64,000 bases of DNA from Deinococcus peraridilitoris DSM 19664. Lineage in GTDB: Bacteria > Deinococcota > Deinococci > Deinococcales > Deinococcaceae. Below, piece by piece: positions 1 to 8,953 of this stretch (positions are counted from its first letter, which is position 1; each line of letters starts with the position of its first letter). The notes beneath the pieces are model-generated. The model had not been told where the DNA came from, did not search any database, and saw only the letters and a list, made by a program, of their open reading frames with translations. The stretch covers positions 310,001 through 374,000 of the forward strand of contig NC_019789.1 of NCBI RefSeq assembly GCF_000317835.1, read 5' to 3'. Both the position numbers and the translations under genes were made by a program.

Positions 1-2
1 AG

Positions 3-1271
3 TCGCTCAAACGCGGGGAGATCCCCATTTACGAACCCGGACTCGACCAGCTGCTCGCGGAGGCTCAGGCCAATCTGCATTGGACCACCGACTACGCTCA
101 CGCCATCCCTAATGCCGACGTCATCTTCATCTGCGTCGGAACCCCACCACAAAGCGACGGTCGGCCCAACCTCAGCTACTTGGAAGGAGCGGCGCGCAGC
201 ATTGCCCAGAACCTCAACGGGAAAACCCAGGTGATCGTCAACAAAAGCACCGTTCCCATCGGCAGCGGTGACTGGGTGTCGCGTATCATCGAGGAGCACG
301 CGGTGGACTACCACGCCAACCGTTACTTCGTCGTGTCCAACCCTGAGTTTCTGCGTGAAGGCACCGCGCTCGGCGACAGCCTTTACCCGGACCGCATCGT
401 GCTGGGTGGCATTGCCGCTGGCCTCGTGCGCATGCGTCAGCTCTACGCGCCCCTGATTCACCAGTCCTTCAAGGCGCCCGACTACGTGCCGCGTCCCAAG
501 GAATACACCGTCCCCGCCGTCGTGGAAACCACCCTCACCAGTGCTGAGATGATCAAGTACGCCGCCAACGCTTTTCTGGCGCTCAAGATCAGTTACGCCA
601 ACGAAATCGCCGGCCTGTGCGAGCGAGTGGGGGCCAACATCGACGAGGTAACTGCGGGCATCGGGTTCGACCAGCGCATCGGTCACCGCTTCCTGGCGGC
701 CGGCGCGGGCTGGGGTGGCAGCTGCTTCGGCAAGGACACCAGCGCCCTGATCACTACGGGCGGGGACTACGGATACGAAATGCCGATCCTGAGTGCCGCC
801 ATCGAGGTCAACCAGCGTCAGCGCTCGACTGTCATCGACAAGCTGCAAAAGCACCTGCGCCTGCTGAAAGGCAAACGCGTCGCGGTCCTCGGCATGGCCT
901 TCAAGCCCAACACGGATGATCTGCGTGACGCACCCGCGCACGACTTTATCGCCCGCCTCAATCTGCTCGGCGCGACCGTCGTCGCGCACGATCCGGTCGC
1001 CATGGAGCGCGCCCGCAAGGAATGGGCTCACCTGCGCTATCAGGAAGCGGCCACCGCGCAGGACGCCATCAACGGTGCCGACGCTGTGATCATCGCCACC
1101 GAGTGGACCGAGTACCGCCGCCTCAACTGGAACAGCAAGGTGCGCTCCATGCGCAATGCACTGGTCATCGACGCCCGCAACGTCATCAGCGAACCCCTGG
1201 ACGTCCCGGCCGTCATCGAGCAGATCGGTAAAGAACTCCCCGAGCGGACTGCTGCGGACGCCGTCGCTTAA
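3..1271 (+). CDS. UDP-glucose 6-dehydrogenase, 5' end outside window
   Basis: Oxidises UDP-glucose to UDP-glucuronate with two NAD+, supplying the substrate for the UDP-xylose synthase encoded next. The reading frame is open from the first bases of the window, so the N-terminal Rossmann part is cut by the window edge. Family signatures are clear: VGTPPQ after the first nucleotide fold, NPEFLREGTA in the middle, and GWGGSCFGKD around the catalytic cysteine (codon 723-725). The usual SCFPKD reads SCFGKD here. The C-terminal UDP-binding part (GMAFKPNTDDLRDAP) is intact. The gene reads in the same direction as the capsule genes that follow. Confidence 0.93.
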   Translation, partial: SLKRGEIPIYEPGLDQLLAEAQANLHWTTDYAHAIPNADVIFICVGTPPQSDGRPNLSYLEGAARSIAQNLNGKTQVIVNKSTVPIGSGDWVSRIIEEHAVDYHANRYFVVSNPEFLREGTALGDSLYPDRIVLGGIAAGLVRMRQLYAPLIHQSFKAPDYVPRPKEYTVPAVVETTLTSAEMIKYAANAFLALKISYANEIAGLCERVGANIDEVTAGIGFDQRIGHRFLAAGAGWGGSCFGKDTSALITTGGDYGYEMPILSAAIEVNQRQRSTVIDKLQKHLRLLKGKRVAVLGMAFKPNTDDLRDAPAHDFIARLNLLGATVVAHDPVAMERARKEWAHLRYQEAATAQDAINGADAVIIATEWTEYRRLNWNSKVRSMRNALVIDARNVISEPLDVPAVIEQIGKELPERTAADAVA

Positions 1272-1316
1272 TCGCTTCACTACTCCAAAACCGCCAACAA
1301 TAGAATCGAGAGCGCT

Positions 1317-2270
1317 GTGACCCTACCCCTACACATCTTGATCACTGGAAGCGCCGGATTCATCGGAAGCCACCTCGTCGAGCGTTTTCTCGGCGAGGGG
1401 CATTTCGTGACCGGCGTCGACAACTACATCAGTGGACAGAAGCGCAACACCGAACTGTTCCTGAGCCACCCCAACTTCCGCTTTATCGAGGCGGACGTGA
1501 GCTACGGCATTCCATTCGAGGGCGAGAACCTCGACTGGGTGATGCATTTCGCCTCCCCCGCCAGTCCGCCTCACTACCAGCAATTCCCTATCGAAACGCT
1601 GATGGTCGGCGCACAAGGTACGCAGAATGCCTTGGAGCTGGCGCACGGGCACGGCGCGAAGTTTATGCTGGCCAGCACTAGCGAAGTATATGGCGACCCG
1701 CTGATGCACCCCCAACCCGAAACGTACTGGGGTAACGTGAACCCGAATGGGGTGCGGAGTTGTTATGACGAGGCTAAGCGGTATGCAGAAGCCATCACGA
1801 TGGCGTACCACCGCACGAAGGGGATTGACACGCGAATCATCCGTATCTTCAACACCTTTGGGCCTAGGATGCGAGCCGATGATGGACGCGTAGTGACCAA
1901 CTTCATCAATCAAGCATTATCGGGTCAGCCTCTAACTGTTTACGGCGACGGCAGCCAAACTCGTAGCTTTCAATACGTCGATGATTTGGTAGAGGGAATT
2001 GCTCGCCTGATGGGAGTGACATACCACGAGCCAATCAACCTCGGCAATCCAGACGAGTACAGCATTCTGCACTTCGCACAAATCATCCGTGATCGTGTTA
2101 ACCCCGCCCTCAACATTGTGTTCGGCCCTATGCCGCAAGATGACCCAAAGCAGAGGAAACCAGATAATACTCGAGCTTTGCAACTCTTGGGATGGGCACC
2201 TAAAGTGACGCTTAGAGAAGGCCTGGAGCGCAGCCTGGGATGTGTGCAAACAACTTCACTTCCATCGTGA
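1317..2270 (+). CDS. UDP-glucuronate decarboxylase (UDP-xylose synthase), SDR family
   Basis: A 317-residue extended short-chain dehydrogenase starting at GTG. The N-terminus has the NAD-binding TGSAGFIGSHL glycine-rich loop. The active site is seen as ASTSEVYGDP followed by YDEAKRYAE (YxxxK), and the stretch QPETYWGNVNPNG is typical of UDP-xylose synthases. The family decarboxylates UDP-glucuronate to UDP-xylose, which fits the UDP-glucose dehydrogenase 45 bp upstream. Codon use becomes more AT-rich in the last third, where the following glycan genes also drop in GC. A different UDP-sugar epimerase or decarboxylase cannot be fully excluded. Confidence 0.87.
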   Translation: MTLPLHILITGSAGFIGSHLVERFLGEGHFVTGVDNYISGQKRNTELFLSHPNFRFIEADVSYGIPFEGENLDWVMHFASPASPPHYQQFPIETLMVGAQGTQNALELAHGHGAKFMLASTSEVYGDPLMHPQPETYWGNVNPNGVRSCYDEAKRYAEAITMAYHRTKGIDTRIIRIFNTFGPRMRADDGRVVTNFINQALSGQPLTVYGDGSQTRSFQYVDDLVEGIARLMGVTYHEPINLGNPDEYSILHFAQIIRDRVNPALNIVFGPMPQDDPKQRKPDNTRALQLLGWAPKVTLREGLERSLGCVQTTSLPS

Positions 2271-3754
2271 AGCAACCTACTCTACCCAGCTCAGCAAGTG
2301 ACGCCGGAAGAGCGTTTCTTTGGAACATGGCGGGATTTGCTACAAGGTCAGGTTCTGGCTTCGCTATCAACATTATGTTAGCCCGCTTGCTAGGACCAGC
2401 ATCCTACGGTGTTATCGCCATCGCCAGCTTGGTTATCAGTCTCGGCTTGCTGATCGCCGACTCTGGCTTGAGCGCCAGCCTCGTGCAGAGGAAAGAAATC
2501 CATGACAACGACGTTCGCACCGCCTTTACCGCGCAAACGCTCATTGGCATAGGGCTCGCCCTCAGTATCGCACTCTCCGCTCCACTTCTCGCGCACGCCT
2601 ACAGCCAGCCAATCCTCGCCCCCGTCCTACAAGTTCTCGCATTTACGCTGGTACTTCAAAGCGCCAGTCAAACCTCTGCCGCCCTACTGCGCCGACGCAT
2701 GGACTTCCGCCGCATTCAAAAAACACAGGTAGGGAGCTACCTGCTGAGCTATCTTGGCTTCGGAATTCCTGCAGCGTACCTCGGCCTCGGTGTGTGGAGC
2801 CTCACTGGTGCGCAAGTGCTTCAAACTACCCTCAACCTCGCGCTGCTATACCACGCGACCCGCCATCCCATCGCCCCCCTGTTGCAACGCGACACTCACA
2901 TGTTGCACTTTGGTGGCCGCATCCTTGCCACCAATATCGTAAATTGGGTCAGCACATACCTTGACAGCTTTCTGCTTGGACGCGCCTTCGGCACTGCGAC
3001 GCTCGGTCTCTATAATCGTGCTTTCTTTCTCCTGAATACTCCCGTTACCGTGGTCGTGTCTGCTTCGCAAGGGGTGCTGTTCGCAGCAACGTCAAGAACG
3101 CAAAATCAAACCGACACCGCGCGACAGACCTACCTCGCCACCTTCGGCGGCCTTGCCACTGTCATAGTTCCTGCGTTTATGACCGCGGCGGCGGCGGCAG
3201 CCTCATTAGTGGAGGCCACATACGGGCAGCAATGGGTGAACGCCATCCCATTTGTTCTCCCCCTCGCTATCGCAATGCCACTGTTTGCTCTGATGGCAAT
3301 CGCCGGTCCTATTCTTGCAGGCCTTAACCGACCTCAAGAAGAACTCCGCGCGCAATCGCTTGCAGCGTTGGTCGCCATTCCTGCGCTCCTACTTGCTGCA
3401 AGCTGGTCTCTCGCCGCTCTCGTCTGGGTGGGCGTGTTCGTTCATGCCCTTCGCTTCACTCTCATGACTGCCGCCGCATGTAATGTGCTTCGCGTCAGCG
3501 CTGGCACAATTTCGAGGATCCTCCTACGTGCCGTACTCCTTGCCGGTCTTTGCGCTTTCTTACCTGCCCTAATTGAGCAGTTCTGGACGGCCCCTGCCCT
3601 CCTGAAGTTCCTTCTCGAGATCCTGGTTAGCGGAACGACTTGGCTTCTCCTTCTCCTAATGCTGCCCAACGTCTTCACCGAACCCGAAACAAAGCGCTAC
3701 CTCCACCGACTTACACGAAAACTTCCCCAACGCTTCGCCCGGCGGTTCGCATGA
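2267..3754 (+). CDS. Polysaccharide flippase (Wzx/MOP family)
   Basis: A hydrophobic protein of about 495 residues with 12 or more predicted membrane segments and the N-terminal pattern WNMAGFATRSGSG...ARLLGPASYGVIAIA, typical of oligosaccharide flippases of the MOP superfamily. It should move undecaprenyl-linked repeat units across the inner membrane. I prefer GTG at 2267, which overlaps the TGA of the preceding gene as GTGA, like the other junctions in this operon. An ATG at 2240 would add nine residues and a longer overlap. Confidence 0.85.
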   Translation: MKQPTLPSSASDAGRAFLWNMAGFATRSGSGFAINIMLARLLGPASYGVIAIASLVISLGLLIADSGLSASLVQRKEIHDNDVRTAFTAQTLIGIGLALSIALSAPLLAHAYSQPILAPVLQVLAFTLVLQSASQTSAALLRRRMDFRRIQKTQVGSYLLSYLGFGIPAAYLGLGVWSLTGAQVLQTTLNLALLYHATRHPIAPLLQRDTHMLHFGGRILATNIVNWVSTYLDSFLLGRAFGTATLGLYNRAFFLLNTPVTVVVSASQGVLFAATSRTQNQTDTARQTYLATFGGLATVIVPAFMTAAAAAASLVEATYGQQWVNAIPFVLPLAIAMPLFALMAIAGPILAGLNRPQEELRAQSLAALVAIPALLLAASWSLAALVWVGVFVHALRFTLMTAAACNVLRVSAGTISRILLRAVLLAGLCAFLPALIEQFWTAPALLKFLLEILVSGTTWLLLLLMLPNVFTEPETKRYLHRLTRKLPQRFARRFA

Positions 3755-4350
3755 CACTTATCCAAAAAGTTTGTCGAAAACTTCGTAGAACCATAATTGC
3801 GGTCCGAACCAAACAACACTTGCGCCATATCGGCGTGCGCCTCGGCGTGAACATCACCTACTACGGTACTCCGATAATATCCTGCGCACCAAAGTCTGTT
3901 ATCTCCATTGGAGACAACGTTGTCTTATGCTCCGAGAGCGAAGCTACCGCTCTGGGTGTCAATCACCCTGTTGTTCTCCGAACCCTGTTGCCCGGTGCCG
4001 AGATCATTATTGGTAGTGACGTGGGCATTAGCGGCGGCAGCATCTGTGCAGCTGCGCGAGTCGAAATCGGTGCGGGCTCAATGCTGGGCGCAAATGTAAC
4101 CATCAGCGACACCGACTTTCATCCTGTTCAACATCCAGCAAGACGCTATGCGCCGCTAAGTCAAGCTCAACATACGCCCGTGACTATCGGTCGCAATGTC
4201 TTTCTGGGCACAGGAACTATAGTTCTCAAAGGGGTGAGCATCGGTGATAACGCAGTAATCGGTGCAGGAAGCGTGGTCACAAAAGACATTCCAGCCAATA
4301 GCATCGCAGCCGGGAATCCTTGCCGGGTTCTAGGCGTGGAGCAGCAATGA
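3751..4350 (+). CDS. Hexapeptide-repeat acyltransferase
   Basis: A 199-residue left-handed beta-helix acyltransferase. Repeated [LIV]-G-x-x-x-x units run through the protein (ISIGDNVVL, IIIGSDVGISGGS, VEIGAGSMLGANVTISD, VTIGRNVFLGTGTIVLKGV, SIGDNAVIGAGSVVTKDIPANSIAAGNPCRVL). The last motif is the standard C-terminus of the family. It probably acetylates a sugar of the exported glycan. The start at 3751 is chosen because ATG overlaps the upstream TGA by four bases; an upstream in-frame ATG lies inside the flippase gene and has no coding support. Confidence 0.88.
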   Translation: MTLIQKVCRKLRRTIIAVRTKQHLRHIGVRLGVNITYYGTPIISCAPKSVISIGDNVVLCSESEATALGVNHPVVLRTLLPGAEIIIGSDVGISGGSICAAARVEIGAGSMLGANVTISDTDFHPVQHPARRYAPLSQAQHTPVTIGRNVFLGTGTIVLKGVSIGDNAVIGAGSVVTKDIPANSIAAGNPCRVLGVEQQ

Positions 4351-5516
4351 GAATCGGGGTCGCCGGACCAGTCACCCTTTCGCTCCTAACACCTTACCTG
4401 GAGGGAGCGGAAGCGCTGAGTGACGGATATGCCTTCGCACCGATGGCGCGATGGGTGCTTGGCTTGCGCGAGCGGGGGCACCAAGTTGCGGTATTTACCC
4501 TTTCACCTGATGTCACCAAGCCCCGCAGTTACTATGGGGATGGCCTGAGCTTACACGTTGCTCCATACCGACTGAAAGGTCGCGCACGTGATTTCTTCGC
4601 CGTCGAGCGTAAGGAATTAACTCTGTTAATGCGTTCACATCCGCAAGATGTGCTGCATGCCCACTGGACATATGAGTTTGCCCTAGCGGCGCTTGCCAGT
4701 TCGCGCCGGGTACTTGTTACGGCCCATGACGCGCCGCTTCAAGTGTTACAGCATCACCCTGACCTCTATCGCCTCGCACGTGCCGCCATGTCGGCCGTGG
4801 TGGCTCAGAAGGCGCCATTGATGACTGCAGTTTCGCCCTATATTGCAAAACATTTCGCTCGAACAACAGGCAGATATGATTTGCATGTAGTACCCAACGG
4901 GATTCCAACGGAAGCATTCACACACACTGCATCAATCGATTGGGTCCGCACAGATCTTACCTTCGCCTCTTCTATGATGGGATGGGGAAAGCGAAAAAAC
5001 GGGGCCAATTTATTACACGCTTTTAGCGAACTACATTCACAGTTACCGCACACGAGACTGATAATGTTTGGCGAGGGCTACGGTCCTGGCCAGGAAGCCT
5101 ACCAGTACGCTCGGGCGAAGGATCTGGTAGGTGGGGTAGAATTTGCTGGTAAAACGCCATATGACCAAATGCTTGCACGACTTTCTGCTGAGGCTGATAT
5201 ATTCGTTCACCCTTCCTTAGAGGAATCATTCGGTATGGCCCTTGCTGAAGCGATGGCATTAGGCTTACCCGTAATCGCTGGCGAGCGTAGTGGAGCAGTA
5301 CCCTGGGTTACAGACCAAGGCCGTGCCGCCTTGCTAATCGATGTGTCCAACGTTGCATCGCTGCGCAACGCAATGTTGAACTTGGCTCATCATCCGGCTG
5401 TACGTCAGCAACTTTCAACTTATGGACGCGAGTGGGCACGCTCCCGTTTCACAATAGAAGCGCAGCTGACAGGCTATGAGCAACTTTACGCAGAAGTATT
5501 ACGGCGAGTACTATGA
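4347..5516 (+). CDS. Glycosyltransferase family 4 (GT-B)
   Basis: A 389-residue GT-B glycosyltransferase. The C-terminal domain shows the donor-binding region HPSLEESFGMALAEAMALGLPVIAGERSGAVPW, including the E-x7-E pattern of GT4 enzymes. The N-terminus has HAHWTYEFALAAL typical of the acceptor domain. It should add a nucleotide-sugar unit to the lipid-linked repeat on the cytoplasmic face. The start at 4347 overlaps the acyltransferase stop as ATGA. Donor and linkage cannot be told from sequence. Confidence 0.87.
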   Translation: MRIGVAGPVTLSLLTPYLEGAEALSDGYAFAPMARWVLGLRERGHQVAVFTLSPDVTKPRSYYGDGLSLHVAPYRLKGRARDFFAVERKELTLLMRSHPQDVLHAHWTYEFALAALASSRRVLVTAHDAPLQVLQHHPDLYRLARAAMSAVVAQKAPLMTAVSPYIAKHFARTTGRYDLHVVPNGIPTEAFTHTASIDWVRTDLTFASSMMGWGKRKNGANLLHAFSELHSQLPHTRLIMFGEGYGPGQEAYQYARAKDLVGGVEFAGKTPYDQMLARLSAEADIFVHPSLEESFGMALAEAMALGLPVIAGERSGAVPWVTDQGRAALLIDVSNVASLRNAMLNLAHHPAVRQQLSTYGREWARSRFTIEAQLTGYEQLYAEVLRRVL

Positions 5517-5713
5517 ATCATAAGCTGCCTCGTTCAAAGCTTTTATCCAAAATGTACTGCGATGAATCGTGCTCCTACAGGTGCTTGCCTGCCATATACG
5601 GTGCAGCCGCATACGTCTGCGCCACAGAATCATGTCGCGTACTTGATGTGTCAGTACGAGCAGGGTCTTCTGCTTACGTGTGGCCTCACACGAGACAAGG
5701 AGGCCACTCTTAA
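5513..5713 (+). CDS. Possible small protein joining two operon genes (66 aa)
   Basis: This 66-residue reading frame starts with an ATG that overlaps the TGA of the preceding glycosyltransferase (ATGA) and ends with TAA sharing a base with the ATG of the next gene (TAATG). This is the same coupling as at the other junctions here, and without it the operon would have a 196-bp gap. The product is cysteine-containing (six Cys), shows no family I recognise and no membrane segment. Another frame is also open across this stretch, and the ribosome site for the next gene lies inside it. It may be a real small gene or a chance frame. Confidence 0.3.
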   Translation: MNHKLPRSKLLSKMYCDESCSYRCLPAIYGAAAYVCATESCRVLDVSVRAGSSAYVWPHTRQGGHS

Positions 5714-7005
5714 TGGATTTTTTGGTTTCACTGCATGCGATGTACATGCAACTTGCGCCCCTCGTCTTAGCTGCCATGCTGGGTTTGCTGTTGTGGCGCT
5801 ACCCCAAAATTGCTATCTCGAGTATTTTCATTGTGTTTCTGCTCGATGCAGCCTTCCAAGGTCAACCTCCTGCAGTAGCAGTGGCAACTGCGAATATATA
5901 TCCCGCTGATGCCGTCTCAGGTTTACTCCTGCTTATCGGAACAGTTCGGGCGCTACGACGAAGAATAAACTTTTCGACCTTGCTCGCATTAGGTCTTGTT
6001 GCGCTGTTTCTCGTCGCAGTCCTGCGTGGGCTGACGGACTTTGATTTTCAGAAAGTGGTGAACTCCGGGCGCCCTTACATCACGCTGCTTGGCATGCTGC
6101 TGTACTCGATCACGCTTCGCTGGGACGACTCAATGCTGCAGTGGTTTCTCCGCACTTGGGTACGCTTTGCCTTGGCCACGCTGGCCGTTGGCTTGGTGTG
6201 GTTTGTGCTGAACCTAGCAGGTGTAGCAACGTATTCTGAGTATCAGGGGACGTTTCGTTTCTTGGGGGCGGGGCAAGCGTTCTTTCTCGCGTCAGCTGGT
6301 TTGGTCACTCTGTACTTGCTGCGCACTAGCCCATGGTTGCGTTTTTCTCCATGGGTTCCTTACATCCTCCTTACTGCTGTAGTGATTTTGCAACATCGAA
6401 CGGTATGGTTTGCAACTGTGGCAGCACTTCTTGTGTGGCTCCTAATCGAAAGACAAGGACGTGGGCGGCTCGTTACAGGTCTGAGCATTGCCGGCTTAAT
6501 TGTCGTCGGGTTGCTCACATTCGCTTTTCCCGGACAATTGGGCGAGTCGTTGGAGAACTCGGCCACAAATACCAACACATTCCAATGGCGTTTTGATGGC
6601 TGGGTGCAATTGCTGAGTCCCACACGCTACACCGACATCGCGAATTACGCTGTAGGTCAACCAATGGGGGCAGGGTACGAACGGATGCTTTCAAACGGGG
6701 CGGTCGTTTTGGATAACCCGCACAATATGTACGTGCAACTCCTTGTAGATCTTGGCGGACTTGGCTTAGCAGTGTATCTCGCCCTGTTAATTGTCGCATT
6801 CCGCCAGATGGCCCGCTTGGCAGGTAAGAACTTGCTCTTCCGCCCACTACAATTTGTCCTTTTCGCACTGTTCGTCTATGGCGGAGCGTACTCCGCACCT
6901 TACTTTTTTGGGCTGTTTTTCGGATTGACAAGTTACGTACAGTTTACACAAAGAACTTCTCACTCCATACAACCCCAACATACCAAAGTAGGAGGTATGT
7001 CATGA
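5713..7005 (+). CDS. O-antigen ligase/polymerase-like membrane protein (Wzy/WaaL)
   Basis: A 430-residue polytopic membrane protein with about eleven hydrophobic helices and one large periplasmic loop (about residues 265-345) before the last helices, containing the conserved DNPHNMYVQLLVDLGGLG motif of the O-antigen ligase/Wzy superfamily. It likely polymerises or ligates the repeat unit on the outer face of the membrane. The start at 5713 is preceded by a strong AAGGAGG site about 9 nt upstream; an ATG at 5680 is in frame but poorly placed. A second protein of this superfamily is encoded at 14177-15493. Confidence 0.83.
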   Translation: MDFLVSLHAMYMQLAPLVLAAMLGLLLWRYPKIAISSIFIVFLLDAAFQGQPPAVAVATANIYPADAVSGLLLLIGTVRALRRRINFSTLLALGLVALFLVAVLRGLTDFDFQKVVNSGRPYITLLGMLLYSITLRWDDSMLQWFLRTWVRFALATLAVGLVWFVLNLAGVATYSEYQGTFRFLGAGQAFFLASAGLVTLYLLRTSPWLRFSPWVPYILLTAVVILQHRTVWFATVAALLVWLLIERQGRGRLVTGLSIAGLIVVGLLTFAFPGQLGESLENSATNTNTFQWRFDGWVQLLSPTRYTDIANYAVGQPMGAGYERMLSNGAVVLDNPHNMYVQLLVDLGGLGLAVYLALLIVAFRQMARLAGKNLLFRPLQFVLFALFVYGGAYSAPYFFGLFFGLTSYVQFTQRTSHSIQPQHTKVGGMS

Positions 7006-7841
7006 TACACGTAGCCGTCCTTCTCACCGTATTTAATCGCCGCGAAAAAACACTTTCGTGTCTCGAACGTCTATTTTCGCAAGACAGACCAAGCGTGCGC
7101 TTGACTGTCCATTTACTTGACGATGGTAGTACGGATGAAACTTCATCGGCCGTTCATGAACGCTTCCCAGAAGTTGTCGTGTTGCAAGGAGACGGCGGAT
7201 GCTACTGGAATGGTGGAATGCGCCGTGCCTGGGAAGACGCAGTCGAACTTCAACCAGATTTCTTTTTGTGGCTTAACGACGACACAGAGCTAGACGCGGA
7301 TGCACTCACAAAGCTGCTTCGCACCTCTGCCTTTTTTGCTGACCAAGCAATAGTAGTAGGGTCAACCCGCGATGCCCAGACCGGTGGCTTGACATACGGT
7401 GGCGTTGTCCGCCCTTATCCTTTGAAACCTTTGTACTTCGAACGCGTGACACCAAGCGACCGCCCTGGCTCAGCTGAAACGATGAATGGCAATTGCGTCT
7501 TAATTCCAGGGGCGGTAGCGAAAGCAGTGGGAAATTTGAGCCATGAGTTCTCTCACGGAATGGGAGATTTTGATTATGGCTTACGTGCGCGGCAGGAAGG
7601 TTTCGAGATTTGGGTTGCTCCAGGGTTTGTTGGCACCTGCAGCCGCAATCAAGAAGCTGGAACCTGGCAAGATCGGACTTTGCCACGTCGTGTTCGTTGG
7701 CAAAAGATCCGGAGTATTAAAGGCCTGCCGCCTCGGGAATGGATTCAATTTGCGCGACGCCACGCGGGCTTATTCTGGCCTCTTCACTGGGTTGCGCCAT
7801 ATGCACGTGTTTTGGTGTCTCCTCAACGGAGGACAAAGTGA
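7002..7841 (+). CDS. Glycosyltransferase family 2
   Basis: A 279-residue GT-A enzyme. Seen in order: LLTVFNRREKTLSCLERL at the N-terminus, the nucleotide-binding DDGSTDET, the GGCYWNGGMRRAWEDAV segment, and the acidic LNDDTELD that takes the place of the DxD metal site. This pattern is common in rhamnosyl- and related transferases of capsule loci. It starts with ATG overlapping the previous stop by four bases (ATGA). The transferred sugar is unknown. Confidence 0.87.
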   Translation: MIHVAVLLTVFNRREKTLSCLERLFSQDRPSVRLTVHLLDDGSTDETSSAVHERFPEVVVLQGDGGCYWNGGMRRAWEDAVELQPDFFLWLNDDTELDADALTKLLRTSAFFADQAIVVGSTRDAQTGGLTYGGVVRPYPLKPLYFERVTPSDRPGSAETMNGNCVLIPGAVAKAVGNLSHEFSHGMGDFDYGLRARQEGFEIWVAPGFVGTCSRNQEAGTWQDRTLPRRVRWQKIRSIKGLPPREWIQFARRHAGLFWPLHWVAPYARVLVSPQRRTK

Positions 7842-8953
7842 CACGTACTCCACGTCTGGCTCTCATGGTTAATATCATCGCTCCATACCGCCTGCCGATC
7901 TACAAAGCTTTGGGGCAAGCATTCGATTTAACGGTGTATATCTCTGGCAGTGAAGGTAATCGTTCAAAATGGGCAGGCACTATCACCGAGCTTGAACAGG
8001 CTGGCGTTCGCATAGTACGCCCTTGGGGGGTTACGTTTCAGCGCAGCGTGCGTCAGGGAGGCCGCGTGCAGGATTTGCGTTATCTACACATCACGCCTGG
8101 CTACCTTTCGGCCTTGTTTCGCGACCGTCCCGACGCTGTGATCACAAACGAACTCGGGACGCGTACAATTTTCGCCTTACTTTATGGTTTGCTCACACAT
8201 CGACCGGTATGGGTTTGGTGGGGCGGTACACTTCACACAGAACGGGGACGCGGGCGGTTGAAGCGTATTTTGAGAGACATTCTCGTGCATTGGGTTCAGC
8301 GCTGGATCAGTTACGGGGAATCGTCCACGACATATCTGAGCAAATTAGGTGTACCGCGCGAGCATATCTTACAAATACAGAACGCGGTGAACGAGGCGAC
8401 GTATTCAAAACCTGTGCCAGCCCTTATGACCATCCAACCAAGGCCCGTGCTGCTATACGTAGGACAGATGATTGGACGTAAAGGTGTGAGCGCCCTGATG
8501 GAATCCGCAGCGCGCATACAGCATGAAGGATATGTGTTTACCCTGCTGCTTGTTGGGGGTGGACCGGAACAGAAGGAACTAGAGCAGCTAGCAGCCGTCC
8601 TGAACTTACGGAACGTGCACTTTCTACCGCCGCAGGCGCCGGAAGGAATGCCTGCCGTCTATCGCTCCGCAGACTGTTTAGTATTCCCGACTCTCGAGGA
8701 CGTGTGGGGCCTGGTAGTAAATGAGGCGCTTTGGTCGGGATTGACAGTACTCTCGTCCGTTTATGCGGGGTGCACCGAAGAGATCGTTCCAGAGCAAAAC
8801 CGTTTTGATCCTCTTAATGCGGACGATTTTGATCGGGCATTGCGTCTAGCAGTGACCGGTGGTCTTGCGAAAGCAGACACAAGTCCTCTGCTTCCAACAT
8901 CGGAAGTATCAGAGCGTATCGCGTCAGATATTCGTCGCAGATTGGGCGTATGA
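7838..8953 (+). CDS. Glycosyltransferase family 4
   Basis: A 371-residue GT-B transferase. The N-terminal domain begins MVNIIAPYRLPIYKAL; the C-terminal donor domain has GQMIGRKGVSALMESA and FPTLEDVWGLVVNEALWSG (E-x7-E type). I choose GTG at 7838, which overlaps the preceding TGA (GTGA) in line with its neighbours, over an ATG 99 bp upstream inside the previous gene. Confidence 0.86.
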   Translation: MTRTPRLALMVNIIAPYRLPIYKALGQAFDLTVYISGSEGNRSKWAGTITELEQAGVRIVRPWGVTFQRSVRQGGRVQDLRYLHITPGYLSALFRDRPDAVITNELGTRTIFALLYGLLTHRPVWVWWGGTLHTERGRGRLKRILRDILVHWVQRWISYGESSTTYLSKLGVPREHILQIQNAVNEATYSKPVPALMTIQPRPVLLYVGQMIGRKGVSALMESAARIQHEGYVFTLLLVGGGPEQKELEQLAAVLNLRNVHFLPPQAPEGMPAVYRSADCLVFPTLEDVWGLVVNEALWSGLTVLSSVYAGCTEEIVPEQNRFDPLNADDFDRALRLAVTGGLAKADTSPLLPTSEVSERIASDIRRRLGV